A stretch of DNA of 64,000 bases from Saccharopolyspora dendranthemae (GTDB taxonomy: Bacteria; Actinomycetota; Actinomycetes; Mycobacteriales; Pseudonocardiaceae). Positions 26,278 through 34,789 of the stretch are shown here, one piece after another (within the stretch, counting starts at the first letter, position 1; every line of letters begins with the position of its first letter). The stretch spans positions 124,001-188,000 of the forward strand of contig NZ_VIWX01000001.1 of NCBI RefSeq assembly GCF_007829955.1. The letters run 5' to 3'. The notes under the pieces were generated by a model. That model did no database searches. It saw only the letters and a program-made list of their open reading frames with translations, and was not told where the DNA came from. Made by a program: the position numbers and the translations under genes.

Positions 26278-27543
26278 ATGGAAGACGTTGCTGTGCGTTC
26301 CCCGGCGGTGCCGACCCGGACGACCGATGTCCGCGCCGACGAACCGACCGGGCCGAGGAGACTGCGCATCATCGCGGTGCTCGGGGCGCTGATCGCCCTC
26401 GGCCCGCTCACCATCGACATGTACTTGCCCGCGCTGCCGTCCATCGGCGCGGATCTGGGGGCTCCCGACTCGACCGTCCAGCTCACCCTCACCGGTACGC
26501 TGCTGGGGCTCGGACTGGGCCAGCTGCTGATCGGCCCGCTCTCCGACGTCGTCGGCCGCCGCACACCGCTCATCGCCGGCACCGCGCTGCACGTCCTCGC
26601 CTCGCTCGCCTGCCTGATCGCGCCGAACATCGCGGCGCTCGGCGCGCTGCGCGTCGTGCAGGGCGTCGGCGCGGCGGCGGCGATGGTGGTCGCGATGGCC
26701 GTGGTCCGCGACCTGTGGTCCGGGCGCGCCGCCGCCACCGCCCTGTCCAGGCTGATCCTGGTCATGGGCATCGCACCGATCCTGGCACCGACCTTGGGTG
26801 GCGCGGTGCTGCTGTCGACCTCGTGGCGCGGCGTCTTCGGCGTGCTGGCCGCCCTCGGGGCGGCGCTGCTGGTGCTGGCCGCGTTCGCGCTGCCGGAGTC
26901 GCTGCCGCCGCAGCGCCGCCGGCAACCGCACTTCGCGCCGGTCCTGCGGACCTACGGCACGTTGCTCACCGACCGCGAGTTCGTCCTGCTGCTGATCGTG
27001 GCCGCGCTGGCGATGACGGCGCTGTTCTCCTACGTCTCGGGGTCGTCGTTCGTGCTGCAGCAGCAGTACGGGCTCGACCAGCAGACGTTCGGCCTGGTCT
27101 TCGGAGCGGGCGCGGTCGCGCTCATCGGCGCCTCGCAGCTCAACGTCGTGCTGCTCAACCGCTTCACCACGATGCGGATCGTGGTGAGCTCCCTGGCGGT
27201 GGCCACCGCGGCCGGGCTGGTGATGATCGCGCTCACCACCACCGGAACCGGTGGCCTGGTCGGATTCCTCGTGCCGCTGTGGGTGGTCCTGGGTGCGATG
27301 GGCTTCGTGATGCCCAACGCCCCGGCGCTCGCGCTGGGCCTGCACGGTGAAGCCGCGGGCACGGCGGCGGCGCTGCTGGGGGCCTGCCAGTTCGGGCTCG
27401 GCGCGCTGATCGCACCGCTGGTCGGCGTGCTGGGCAACGACGGCCCGGCGATGGCGGTCATCATGACCGCGGGTGCGGCGGTCGCGCTCGTCGCGCTGGC
27501 GGCGATGGTACGGCTCAGCAATCGAACCGTGCCCGCCGCTTAA
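26278..27543 (+). CDS. Bcr/CflA-type MFS drug efflux transporter
   Basis: 421 aa, twelve predicted helices. The family signature GPLTIDMYLPALPSIGADL in helix 1, the GRRTPLIAGTALH loop 2-3 motif and GVGAAAAMVVAMAVVRD in helix 4 fit the Bcr/CflA drug:H+ antiporters. GAAGGA precedes the ATG. It stands alone between two terminators; substrates are not predictable. Confidence 0.9.
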   Translation: MEDVAVRSPAVPTRTTDVRADEPTGPRRLRIIAVLGALIALGPLTIDMYLPALPSIGADLGAPDSTVQLTLTGTLLGLGLGQLLIGPLSDVVGRRTPLIAGTALHVLASLACLIAPNIAALGALRVVQGVGAAAAMVVAMAVVRDLWSGRAAATALSRLILVMGIAPILAPTLGGAVLLSTSWRGVFGVLAALGAALLVLAAFALPESLPPQRRRQPHFAPVLRTYGTLLTDREFVLLLIVAALAMTALFSYVSGSSFVLQQQYGLDQQTFGLVFGAGAVALIGASQLNVVLLNRFTTMRIVVSSLAVATAAGLVMIALTTTGTGGLVGFLVPLWVVLGAMGFVMPNAPALALGLHGEAAGTAAALLGACQFGLGALIAPLVGVLGNDGPAMAVIMTAGAAVALVALAAMVRLSNRTVPAA

Positions 27544-27573
27544 CCCCTGCGAGGGCTGACCAGGATTTAGCAT

Positions 27574-27604
27574 CACGGCTGGGCGGTCCCCCCGCCCAGC
27601 CGTG
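27574..27604 (+). terminator. Terminator hairpin just before the next gene
   Basis: A 13-bp stem (27574-27586 with 27592-27604) with a 5-nt loop. Its 3' arm abuts the GAGGAGG ribosome site of the methyltransferase at 27616, so it could also affect that gene's translation if transcription reads through. Confidence 0.65.
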
Positions 27605-27615
27605 AGGAGGTCGCG

Positions 27616-28413
27616 ATGCCCGAGCCGGACGAGATCGAGCTGAACAAGCCCAACGCCGCTCGGGTCTACGACTACTACCTCGGCGGCAACCACAACTTCG
27701 CCGTGGACCGCGAGATGGGCGACGAGGCCATCGCGATGTGGCCGGAGCTGCCGCAGATCATGCAGGCCAACCGGGCTTTTCTGCGGCGCTCGGTGCACTA
27801 CTGCGTCGAGCGGGGGATCCGTCAGTTCCTCGACCTGGGCTCGGGGATACCGACGGTCGGCAACGTGCACGAGGTGGCGCAGCTGGCCGCACCGGGCAGC
27901 CGGGTGGTCTACGTGGACACCGACCCGGTCGCCGTGGCCTACAGCAAGACGTTGCTGGCCGACAATCCCGATGCCGACATCCTGCGCGCGGACGCCCGCG
28001 ACCCTCAGGAAGTGCTGGAATCCGACGAGGTCGCGGCGCTGCTCGACCTGGACCAGCCGGTGGCGGTGATGATGGTGGCGCTGCTGCACTTCGTCGGCGA
28101 CGACTCCGCACCGCGGCGCGTCGTCGCCCGCTACCGGGACGCGTTGGCACCGGGCAGCTTCCTGTGCCTCTCGCACGCCACCGGCGAGGGGCGCCCGGAT
28201 GTCGCCGACGAACACGCCGACCTCTACCAGCAGCGGACGACAACTCCGATGACGTTCCGCTCCCGAGCTGAGATCGGCGAGTTCTTCGAGGGTTTCGAAC
28301 TGGTCGAACCGGGCTTGGTGTTCATGCCGCAGTGGCGACCGGTCTCGCCCTCCGATGTCGGCGACAACCCGGAGCGCTTCACCGCGCTCGTGGGCGTCGG
28401 CCGGAAACTATGA
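27616..28413 (+). CDS. SAM-dependent methyltransferase (Methyltransf_19/DUF574)
   Basis: 265 aa. The family opening NAARVYDYYLGGNHNF, the motif QFLDLGSGIPTVGNVH and VVYVDTDPVAVAYS place it in the actinobacterial SAM methyltransferase family once called DUF574. Members are abundant in Streptomyces and relatives and mostly uncharacterised. GAGGAGG precedes the ATG. Its 3' end overlaps the convergent GlsB gene by 6 bp. Confidence 0.9.
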   Translation: MPEPDEIELNKPNAARVYDYYLGGNHNFAVDREMGDEAIAMWPELPQIMQANRAFLRRSVHYCVERGIRQFLDLGSGIPTVGNVHEVAQLAAPGSRVVYVDTDPVAVAYSKTLLADNPDADILRADARDPQEVLESDEVAALLDLDQPVAVMMVALLHFVGDDSAPRRVVARYRDALAPGSFLCLSHATGEGRPDVADEHADLYQQRTTTPMTFRSRAEIGEFFEGFELVEPGLVFMPQWRPVSPSDVGDNPERFTALVGVGRKL

Positions 28414-28689
28414 GCGGCTACGACGCTTGCGGCCGGTGACCGCGTTGTAGATCACCAGCACGATGATCGCGCCGATCACCGAGCCGATCCACCCCGCCGG
28501 CTGGAAGCCCCGCAGGCCGACCGTGAACAGGCCGAACACGAATCCACCCACGACGGATCCCACGACGCCGAGGACGATCGTCATCAGCAGGCCGATGTCG
28601 TCCTTGCCCGGCACGATGGCGCGGGCCAGGAAGCCCGCGATCAGACCGAAGACGATCCAACCGACAATTGTCAAAAACACCGAGCTCAC
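28408..28689 (-). CDS. GlsB/YeaQ/YmgE stress-response membrane protein
   Basis: 93 aa with three hydrophobic helices. The motif GLIAGFLARAIVPGKDDIGLLMTI is typical of transglycosylase-associated (YeaQ/YmgE) proteins. It ends in a basic RKRRSRS tail. The GTG at 28689 is the first codon of the frame. Function in stress is by family only. Confidence 0.88.
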   Translation of the reverse strand: MSSVFLTIVGWIVFGLIAGFLARAIVPGKDDIGLLMTIVLGVVGSVVGGFVFGLFTVGLRGFQPAGWIGSVIGAIIVLVIYNAVTGRKRRSRS

Positions 28690-28760
28690 CCGTTTCGGTC
28701 GCGGACAATGCGAATTCCCAGACTACTCCGATCATGCCCGCGCGGTCTCGGTGATCGTTT

Positions 28761-29645
28761 TCACCCGCGTTTCACTGCCATTACGAATTGGCTTACGTCG
28801 AGCATCGGAGCAGCTCCCGGGCCCGGATTCCGGCCGAGTCGAGAAGCCGCGTCCTCGCTGAACTCGATCTCGCTCACCCAATTCAGCGTCGCCAGGGATT
28901 CGGCGACGGGCAGTTCTCCGTCGTGGTGCAGAACGGTGTCGAGGTCCATGCCCTGCTTCGCCCCGAAGGAGGCGATCTGCGGGTCGGCGGCGATCTTCCG
29001 GGTTCCGCGGAACTCCTCCACTGCCAGGCGACTTCCGGGGGCGGACAGCTCGGTGACCGACTCCAGCAGCCGGCGCTGCGCCTCGCCGGGGAGGTACGGC
29101 AGCAGCCCTTCGGCCAGCCAGACCGTGGGAGCGGTGACGTCCAGGCCGGCGGCGATCAGCGCCGCAGGCCAATCATCCCTCAGATCGACACCCACCAACC
29201 GGTGCTCGCAACCCGGCTCGGCACCGGCCTCGGCGAGGGTGATCTGCTTGAACTGCAGCACTTTGGGCTGGTCGAGCTCGAACAACGCGGTCCCCGCGGG
29301 CCAGTCGAGCCGGTAGGCGCGCGCGTCGAGCCCGGCGGCCAGGATCACGCACTGCCGCGGACCGGATCCGCTCGCCGCGGTCAGGAAGTCGTCGAAGACC
29401 CGGGAGCGGACGCCCAGGTAGTGGTCGACGCGCTCGGCCCAGCGCGGACCGTCCTCCGGGATCGCCGCCAGCGCTTCGGGCGTGGTCGGAAAACCCACGC
29501 CCTGATCGGCCGCGGCCACCAGCGTTGCGGCGTAGGGGTCGTCGATGAGCCGGTCATGCCTGCAGGTCTCGATCGCGCGCATCGCGGCGACCGCGAGCGC
29601 GGTCAGACCGACGCCGCTCACGACCCCCCAGTCCTGTTCCACCAC
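28761..29645 (-). CDS. TIGR00027/LCM-type SAM methyltransferase, copy 1
   Basis: 294 aa from GTG 29645. The motif VILAAGLDARAYRLDWP, LFELDQPKVLQFK and TVWLAEGLLPYL define the class of leucine-carboxymethyltransferase-like enzymes widespread in mycobacteria. The start is chosen because a TACGAT -10 ends 7 bp ahead, giving a leaderless mRNA, and because this length matches the neighbouring paralogue; the frame is open to 29735. The substrate is unknown. It is a tandem relative of the next gene. Confidence 0.85.
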   Translation of the reverse strand: MVEQDWGVVSGVGLTALAVAAMRAIETCRHDRLIDDPYAATLVAAADQGVGFPTTPEALAAIPEDGPRWAERVDHYLGVRSRVFDDFLTAASGSGPRQCVILAAGLDARAYRLDWPAGTALFELDQPKVLQFKQITLAEAGAEPGCEHRLVGVDLRDDWPAALIAAGLDVTAPTVWLAEGLLPYLPGEAQRRLLESVTELSAPGSRLAVEEFRGTRKIAADPQIASFGAKQGMDLDTVLHHDGELPVAESLATLNWVSEIEFSEDAASRLGRNPGPGAAPMLDVSQFVMAVKRG

Positions 29646-29652
29646 GTGCGAG

Positions 29653-29682
29653 ATCGTAAGTCGGGAGATCCGCGCGGGTCCA
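29653..29682 (-). promoter_or_regulatory. Promoter of methyltransferase copy 1 (leaderless)
   Basis: On the minus strand TGGACC (29682-29677) is 18 bp from TACGAT (29658-29653). Seven bases later comes the GTG start, so the transcript would begin at or near the start codon. Confidence 0.5.
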
Positions 29683-29736
29683 TCAACACGACCCGGAAGG
29701 ACCTGCCGAGCAGGCCCTTCCGGGGTCGCGCTCACC

Positions 29737-30624
29737 TCATGCGGTCTTGCGGGCCACCACGAAGCGGCCTGCGTCAGCCATCTGGCCGAACATGCCGTTG
29801 AGATCGCGGCCGTAGCGCAGCGCCTTGTCCTCGGCGCCTTCGGACTCGACCTCCCAGCCGAAGCCGCGCAGCACGTCGGGAGATTCCGGGCGATCGTCGG
29901 AGTGCAGGAGCTCCCGCATGTCGATGCCCCACTCCTGCCCGAACTCCGCGAGGTTCTCGTCCTCGAACAGCCGGGTGACGTTCTGGAAGTCCTCCACGGC
30001 CAACCGGCTCCCGGACGCCGAGAGCTTGTCGATGCCGGCCAGCAGCTGCTGCTCGGCCTCCGGCGGCAGGTAGGGCAGCAGCCCCTCCGCCAGCCACGCG
30101 GTGGGCGCCTCGGGGTCGAAGCCCGCGGAGATCAGCGCCGAGGCCCAGTCCTCGCGCAGGTCGATCGGCACCGGCCGGTGAGCGCACTTCGGCGCGGCAT
30201 CAAGACCGTCGAGCACGGTCTGCTTGAACTCCAGGACCTTGGGCTGGTCGATCTCGAACACGGTCGTGCCCTTGGCCCAGTCCAGGCGGTGGGCCCGCGC
30301 GTCCAGGCCGGAGGCCAGGATGACCGCCTGCCGGATGCCGGCCTCGCCCGCTTCGGTGAAGAAGTCGTCGAAGCAGCGCGACCGCACGCCCATGTAGTCC
30401 TCCATCTGGGCCTGCGCCCAGATGGAGTCGGCCGGCAGCTGCGCGACCTCCTCCGGGGAGGTCGGCATCGGCGCCGGTGCGTCGGCGGCCTTGACGAACG
30501 CGGCGGCGAACGGGTCCGACATCAGGCGGTCCTCGCGGTGCGTCTCCAGCGCACGCGCCGCAGCCACGCCCAGCGCGGTCAGCCCGACGCTGGTCACGAT
30601 GTCCCATTGCTGGCCAGTTGTCAC
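29737..30624 (-). CDS. TIGR00027/LCM-type SAM methyltransferase, copy 2
   Basis: 295 aa. Shares the order of motifs with its neighbour: WDIVTSVGLTALGVAAARALET, VILASGLDARAHRLDWA, FEIDQPKVLEFKQ and WLAEGLLPYLPPEAEQQLL. The GTG at 30624 has GGGAGGTG about 7 nt upstream, in contrast to the leaderless-looking copy. The two probably arose by duplication and diverged. Targets are unknown. Confidence 0.88.
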   Translation of the reverse strand: MTTGQQWDIVTSVGLTALGVAAARALETHREDRLMSDPFAAAFVKAADAPAPMPTSPEEVAQLPADSIWAQAQMEDYMGVRSRCFDDFFTEAGEAGIRQAVILASGLDARAHRLDWAKGTTVFEIDQPKVLEFKQTVLDGLDAAPKCAHRPVPIDLREDWASALISAGFDPEAPTAWLAEGLLPYLPPEAEQQLLAGIDKLSASGSRLAVEDFQNVTRLFEDENLAEFGQEWGIDMRELLHSDDRPESPDVLRGFGWEVESEGAEDKALRYGRDLNGMFGQMADAGRFVVARKTA

Positions 30625-31008
30625 GCTTGCACCTCCCGGCCCCCGCGCAGTCCCCCGGGGCCTCATCGGTTCAGGTCATTCGGCCGAACGCGCTGAGCAG
30701 AATTCGGCACTGACCGTGACCGTAACAAACTAGTTGCGTGCAGCAACTAAGTGTGCGTTAGGGCACATCGCAGAGCGGACGAACCGCTGAAAGCCTGCGC
30801 ATCCAGGCGAAATGCGCACACAGGGCCGATCCGCGGCCAGCACTCCACCTCAACCGAGAGCCTCTGCGATGAGCGGACGCAGGCGCTCAGAAATGGTGAA
30901 TGGACGAGTCGCGCTCGACGCACCGTTGCACCGAACCAACAAGATCCACCCGTGTGGGTGATCAACGACCGCGAAAATTGTGCCGTTCAGCGCATAGACT
31001 TCCGGGCC
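30625..31008. promoter_or_regulatory. Divergent intergenic region with palindromic operator
   Basis: TAGTTGC-GTGCA-GCAACTA (30731-30749) is a perfect 7-bp inverted repeat of the kind bound by MarR or TetR regulators. Its position suits control of the minus-strand methyltransferase. A TAGACT at 30995-31000 lies 8 bp before the GTG of the plus-strand gene, a possible leaderless promoter. Nothing else is recognised. Confidence 0.5.
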
Positions 31009-31311
31009 GTGACTGCACTACCGCACAGCTCGACCGAGGCGGCCCTTCGCGACGCGGTGGACACAGCCCTCATCGACCTGCTGACGAAGCCGAACAACCC
31101 GGCCGACCGCGCTCGCCAGGAGCTCACGCGCGCCATCGTGTTGCTCGACGAACACCCGCAGATCGCCGTCTCCCCCGACGCGGCGACCGCGGTGCGCAGC
31201 GCTGCTCAGCACCTGGCGCACGGCGAACGCGCCGATGCGCGCACCGCGCTGGTCACCGCGCGCGGCAGGCTGTCGGCTCCGGGGTCCCGGCAGGCCGCCC
31301 GCAACAACTGA
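31009..31311 (+). CDS. Hypothetical helical protein (100 aa)
   Basis: Not recognised. Mostly alpha-helical and polar: an N-terminal segment with ALRDAVDTALIDLLTKPNNPADRARQEL and a C-terminal HLAHGERADARTALVTARGRL, without membrane segments. GTG 31009 is preferred for the TAGACT box 8 bp ahead; the frame upstream has no ribosome site. A strong terminator follows at 31351. Confidence 0.6.
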   Translation: MTALPHSSTEAALRDAVDTALIDLLTKPNNPADRARQELTRAIVLLDEHPQIAVSPDAATAVRSAAQHLAHGERADARTALVTARGRLSAPGSRQAARNN

Positions 31312-31350
31312 TCCCGGGAGATCATCTCGCTGCCATAACGGTCCAGCCGT

Positions 31351-31384
31351 CCAAGCCCGGCGCGGGCAACCGCGCCGGGCTTGG
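31351..31384 (+). terminator. Terminator
   Basis: A perfect 15-bp stem (31351-31365 with 31370-31384) and a 4-nt GCAA loop follow the 100-aa gene by 39 bp and precede the next start by 37 bp. Confidence 0.75.
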
Positions 31385-31421
31385 CGCGTCTTCAGGCGAA
31401 GCACGGTTCGCTTGGAGGATC

Positions 31422-32855
31422 ATGTCCGACCACACCACCGCCCCACCGGTCGTCTCGCAGTACCAGGCCCCGGCCCCACCCCTGTTCGACTCGTTCTGGC
31501 CCAGGCCCGAGTCCGGCGCGACCCGCGCACTGCTCGCGGCGCTGATCAGCGGGGCCGCCGCTGCGGTGTTCATCCCCCTGGACGGCCCCGGGATCGGCTG
31601 GACCCTGTTCGGGGCGCTGGCCGCGGTCGCACTGCTGTTCGCCGTCCGCGACGCGCGGATCGGCAGGTTGCTGTGGGCGGCCGCCGGGCTGCTCCTGCTG
31701 TCCGTGTGCGCGCTGCGCAGCGCCGAGTGGCTGTCGGCGTTGTGCGTGCTCACCTCGGCGGTGGCCGCGGCGCTGGCGGTCAGCGGTGCCCGCGCGGTGC
31801 GGGAACTGGTCCTGATGACCGTCGCGGTGCCGGTGGCGGCCTGCCGGGCGCTGCCGTGGACCGCCCGGGGCATGCGCGGCCGGGTCCGCGGCAGCCGGGC
31901 GCTGCGGATGGGCTTCTCCGGGCTGGTGGCCCTGCTGTTGCTGCTGGTCTTCGGGGCGTTGTTCGCCGGCGCCGATGAGAACTTCGCGCGGATCGCCGAC
32001 GCCGTCGTCCCCGAGCTGGACTTCGAGACCTTCTTCCGCGCGACGTTCGTGTTCGTGCCCTTCACACTGCTGGCGCTCGGCGCCGCGTTCACCGCCCTGC
32101 GTCCGCCCCGCCTGGATCCGGCCGGCGGCGAGCGCCGCACGCTGCGCGGACCGGAGTGGGCAGTGCCGATCGGCGTGCTGGTCGCCCTCTTCGCGCTGTT
32201 CATCGTCGTGCAGGCGACGTCGTTGTTCGGCGGCCCCGAGCACGTGCACGACAGCGCGGGACTGACGTTCTCCGCCTCCGCGCGAAGCGGGTTCTGGCAG
32301 CTGACGCTGGTGACGATCCTGACCCTGCCGGTCATCGCCGCCGCCGCGCGCTGGGCGCCCCGGCGCAGCGCGGCCGAGCGGAACCTGCTGCGGGGGCTGG
32401 TCGGTGCGCTGGTCGTGCTGACGCTGGTCATCGTCGGTTCGGCACTGGCCAGGATGTGGTCGTACCAGGACGCCTACGGGTACACGGTGCTGCGCCTGCT
32501 GGTGATGACCTGCGAGATCTGGCTGGGCATCGTCTACGCGATGATCATCGCCGCAGGAGTGCGGCTGCGCGCGCACTGGCTGCCCACGGCGATCCTCGGG
32601 ACCGCTGTGGGGGCGTTGCTCGTCCTGGCGGCGGTCAACCCCGAGGGCGTGGTCGCCGGAGCCAACGTCACCCGGTTCGAGCAGACCGGCAAGATCGATC
32701 CCGAGTACCTGGCAACGCTCTCCGCCGACGCCTTGCCCTCGATCGACCGACTTCCCGCGGACCTCGGGCAGTCGGTGGTCCTCGACATCAACGCCAACGC
32801 GGGCGAGCTCTCGTGGCGCTCGTGGAACCTCACCGACGCGCTCAACCGCCCCTGA
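31422..32855 (+). CDS. DUF4173/DUF4153-like polytopic membrane protein
   Basis: 477 aa, about ten to twelve hydrophobic helices. The signature ALFAGADENFARIADAVVPELDFETFFR after helix 5 is typical of DUF4173 proteins. The region SYQDAYGYTVLRLLVMTCEIWLG is also family-like. The ATG has GGAGGATC upstream. The C-terminal 60 residues are polar (SADALPSIDRLP). It may be linked to two-component or envelope functions in other genomes, but the role is unknown. Confidence 0.82.
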   Translation: MSDHTTAPPVVSQYQAPAPPLFDSFWPRPESGATRALLAALISGAAAAVFIPLDGPGIGWTLFGALAAVALLFAVRDARIGRLLWAAAGLLLLSVCALRSAEWLSALCVLTSAVAAALAVSGARAVRELVLMTVAVPVAACRALPWTARGMRGRVRGSRALRMGFSGLVALLLLLVFGALFAGADENFARIADAVVPELDFETFFRATFVFVPFTLLALGAAFTALRPPRLDPAGGERRTLRGPEWAVPIGVLVALFALFIVVQATSLFGGPEHVHDSAGLTFSASARSGFWQLTLVTILTLPVIAAAARWAPRRSAAERNLLRGLVGALVVLTLVIVGSALARMWSYQDAYGYTVLRLLVMTCEIWLGIVYAMIIAAGVRLRAHWLPTAILGTAVGALLVLAAVNPEGVVAGANVTRFEQTGKIDPEYLATLSADALPSIDRLPADLGQSVVLDINANAGELSWRSWNLTDALNRP

Positions 32856-32881
32856 GACCGGTACCGGGCGCGGACGCACCT

Positions 32882-32916
32882 GGGGTGCGCGGCTTCTCCG
32901 AGAAGTCGCGCACCCC
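32882..32916. terminator. Bidirectional terminator
   Basis: GGGGTGCGCG (32882-32891) pairs with CGCGCACCCC (32907-32916), with an inner CTTCTC/GAGAAG stem. It lies between converging genes ending at 32855 and 32926. Confidence 0.7.
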
Positions 32917-32925
32917 GAGCGCCTC

Positions 32926-33183
32926 CTAGCCCAGTTCGCTCAGCCGCTCCCGGTATTCCTCACCGCTGAGCTCGCCCCGCGCGTAGCGCTCCGCGAGGAT
33001 CGTCCGCGCGCTCGCGGTCGGCGAGTTCCGCCGCGTCCTGCGCAGGATCGCGTAGATCGCCGTGACGATCAGCGACGCGATCAGCACCATCCAGATCAGG
33101 CCGAAGATCCAGAACGGTCCTCCGCCGTGCCCACCGGGTCCGTGCCCGGGGCCCCACTGCATCAGCAATTCGGTCACCATCAC
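32926..33183 (-). CDS. SHOCT-domain small membrane protein
   Basis: 85 aa. A Gly/His-rich opening (GPGHGPGGHGGGP) is followed by one membrane helix (FWIFGLIWMVLIASLIVTAIYAIL) and a C-terminal SHOCT motif (ILAERYARGELSGEEYRERLSEL). The ATG pair at 33183/33180 follows GAAGGTGAG. SHOCT segments are thought to mediate oligomerisation. The His-rich start hints at metal binding, which is speculative. Confidence 0.82.
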   Translation of the reverse strand: MMVTELLMQWGPGHGPGGHGGGPFWIFGLIWMVLIASLIVTAIYAILRRTRRNSPTASARTILAERYARGELSGEEYRERLSELG

Positions 33184-33431
33184 TGCTCACCTTCTTCGTC
33201 GGTGAGTCCAGGATCGGTGCCGGGGGAGCTCGGGACGTCGGGTCACGAGCGACACCTCCGCTACCGCCTGCGACGTAGTCGGGGACGGGATCGGTGCGCA
33301 CGCAGCGCACCCGAGCGTGGAAAACCTCGGCCGTTCACCCCTGGTTGCCGCGTCGTTTCTTGCGATCACCAGCGCATCCGGGGTTTGGTGGGCGAGACGG
33401 TTTTGTCGCGTCACTAGGCGAGGAGCTCGAG

Positions 33432-34364
33432 TTGGACGCAGCTGAGATCGCAGGTCCCAAACCCATCATGGCCGGGCGCAGGCCGTGGGGCCCGCAACTG
33501 TCTGTGTACTTTTTCATCCTCGGGCCCTTCTTCGCCCTGGTCGCAGCCGTGCCGCTGGCGTGGGGATGGGGCCTGAACTGGTGGGACCTCGCCCTGGCCG
33601 CGGGCTGGTACCTGCTGACCATCCTCGGTGTGACGGTCGGCTACCACCGCTACTTCACCCACGGGGCCTTCCGCGCGAAGCGCTGGCTGCGCATCACCCT
33701 CGCCGTGGTGGCGAGCATGGCCGTGCAGGGACCGATCATGCACTGGGTCTCCGACCACCGCAGGCACCACGCCTTCGCCGACAGGGAGGGCGACCCGCAC
33801 TCGCCGTGGGCGTTCGGCACCTCGCCGGCCGCGCTGGTCCGCGGGTTCTGGCACGCCCACATGGGTTGGGTGTTCGAACGCGACCTCACCAACCAGGAGC
33901 GCTTCGTCCCCGACCTGCTGGCCGATTCGGACATGCGCCTGGTCCACAAGCTGTTCGGCCCGCTGACGGTCGCGACCTTCCTGCTGCCCGGCCTGATGGG
34001 GTGGCTGATCACCGGAACCGCGTGGGGCGCGGTGACCGCGTTCTTCTGGGCAGGGCTGGTCCGGGTGGCCTTCCTGCACCACGTGACCTGGTCGGTGAAC
34101 TCGATCTGCCACCTCGTCGGGGAACGGCCGTTCAAGAGCCGGGACAAGGCCGCCAACTTCTGGCCGCTGGCGATCCTGAGCATGGGCGAGTCCTGGCACA
34201 ACCTGCACCACGCGGACCCGACCTGCGCACGTCACGGCGTCCAGCGCGGCCAGGTCGACATCTCCGCCCGGGTCATCTGGCTGTTCGAGAAGGCCGGCTG
34301 GGCGCACCACGTCCGCTGGCCCACCCCGACCCGCCTGTCCCGCCTCGCCGTCGGCGAGGACTGA
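33432..34364 (+). CDS. Acyl-CoA delta-9 fatty acid desaturase
   Basis: 310-aa membrane di-iron desaturase. The three histidine boxes are HRYFTH (about 72-77), HRRHH (about 109-113) and HNLHH (about 256-260). Four membrane helices surround them. TTG 33432 is chosen because AGGAG (33421-33425) lies 6 nt upstream; an internal ATG at about residue 13 is an alternative. It introduces a cis double bond in saturated acyl chains for membrane fluidity. Confidence 0.92.
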   Translation: MDAAEIAGPKPIMAGRRPWGPQLSVYFFILGPFFALVAAVPLAWGWGLNWWDLALAAGWYLLTILGVTVGYHRYFTHGAFRAKRWLRITLAVVASMAVQGPIMHWVSDHRRHHAFADREGDPHSPWAFGTSPAALVRGFWHAHMGWVFERDLTNQERFVPDLLADSDMRLVHKLFGPLTVATFLLPGLMGWLITGTAWGAVTAFFWAGLVRVAFLHHVTWSVNSICHLVGERPFKSRDKAANFWPLAILSMGESWHNLHHADPTCARHGVQRGQVDISARVIWLFEKAGWAHHVRWPTPTRLSRLAVGED

Positions 34365-34412
34365 TCTCGGGAGTTCCGCGGGCCGGTGCGCTGGTGAGGT
34401 AGCGGAACCTCG

Positions 34413-34763
34413 TCAGCGCCGGGCGGACGTGCAGCGGATGCAGAGCTCGGCGGCCGGGAGCGCTTCGAGGCGCTCCTTGGTGATGCGCTTCCCGCAGCGC
34501 TTGCACTGGCCGTAGGTGCCGTCCTCGACGCGGTGAGCGGCCTCGTCGAGGGCTTCGAGCTCGGCCTTGGCGTCGGCCAGCAGGCCCTGCGTCTGGGCGC
34601 GCTCGTAGGCGATGGTGACGCCTTCGGGGTCGTGCTCGTCGTCGTTGGTGGTCCAGGTGGTGGACTCGACGATGGACGTGAGGTGCTTCTGCAGCGACTC
34701 GATTCGGTGCTGCACCTCGGTCTTCTGGTCGGCCAGGAGCTTCTCCGGCGACTTGCGCGCCAT
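34413..34763 (-). CDS. TraR/DksA-type zinc-finger regulator
   Basis: 116 aa. An N-terminal coiled coil is followed by a C4 zinc finger (Cys87, Cys90, Cys108, Cys111) with the GQCKRCGKRITKERL motif. This is typical of DksA/TraR-family proteins that bind in the RNA polymerase secondary channel or act as general stress proteins. It lies 26 bp after the terC stop on the same strand. Confidence 0.9.
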   Translation of the reverse strand: MARKSPEKLLADQKTEVQHRIESLQKHLTSIVESTTWTTNDDEHDPEGVTIAYERAQTQGLLADAKAELEALDEAAHRVEDGTYGQCKRCGKRITKERLEALPAAELCIRCTSARR

Positions 34764-34789
34764 GCTCGGTCAACGCCGTCCGGCTGGGT

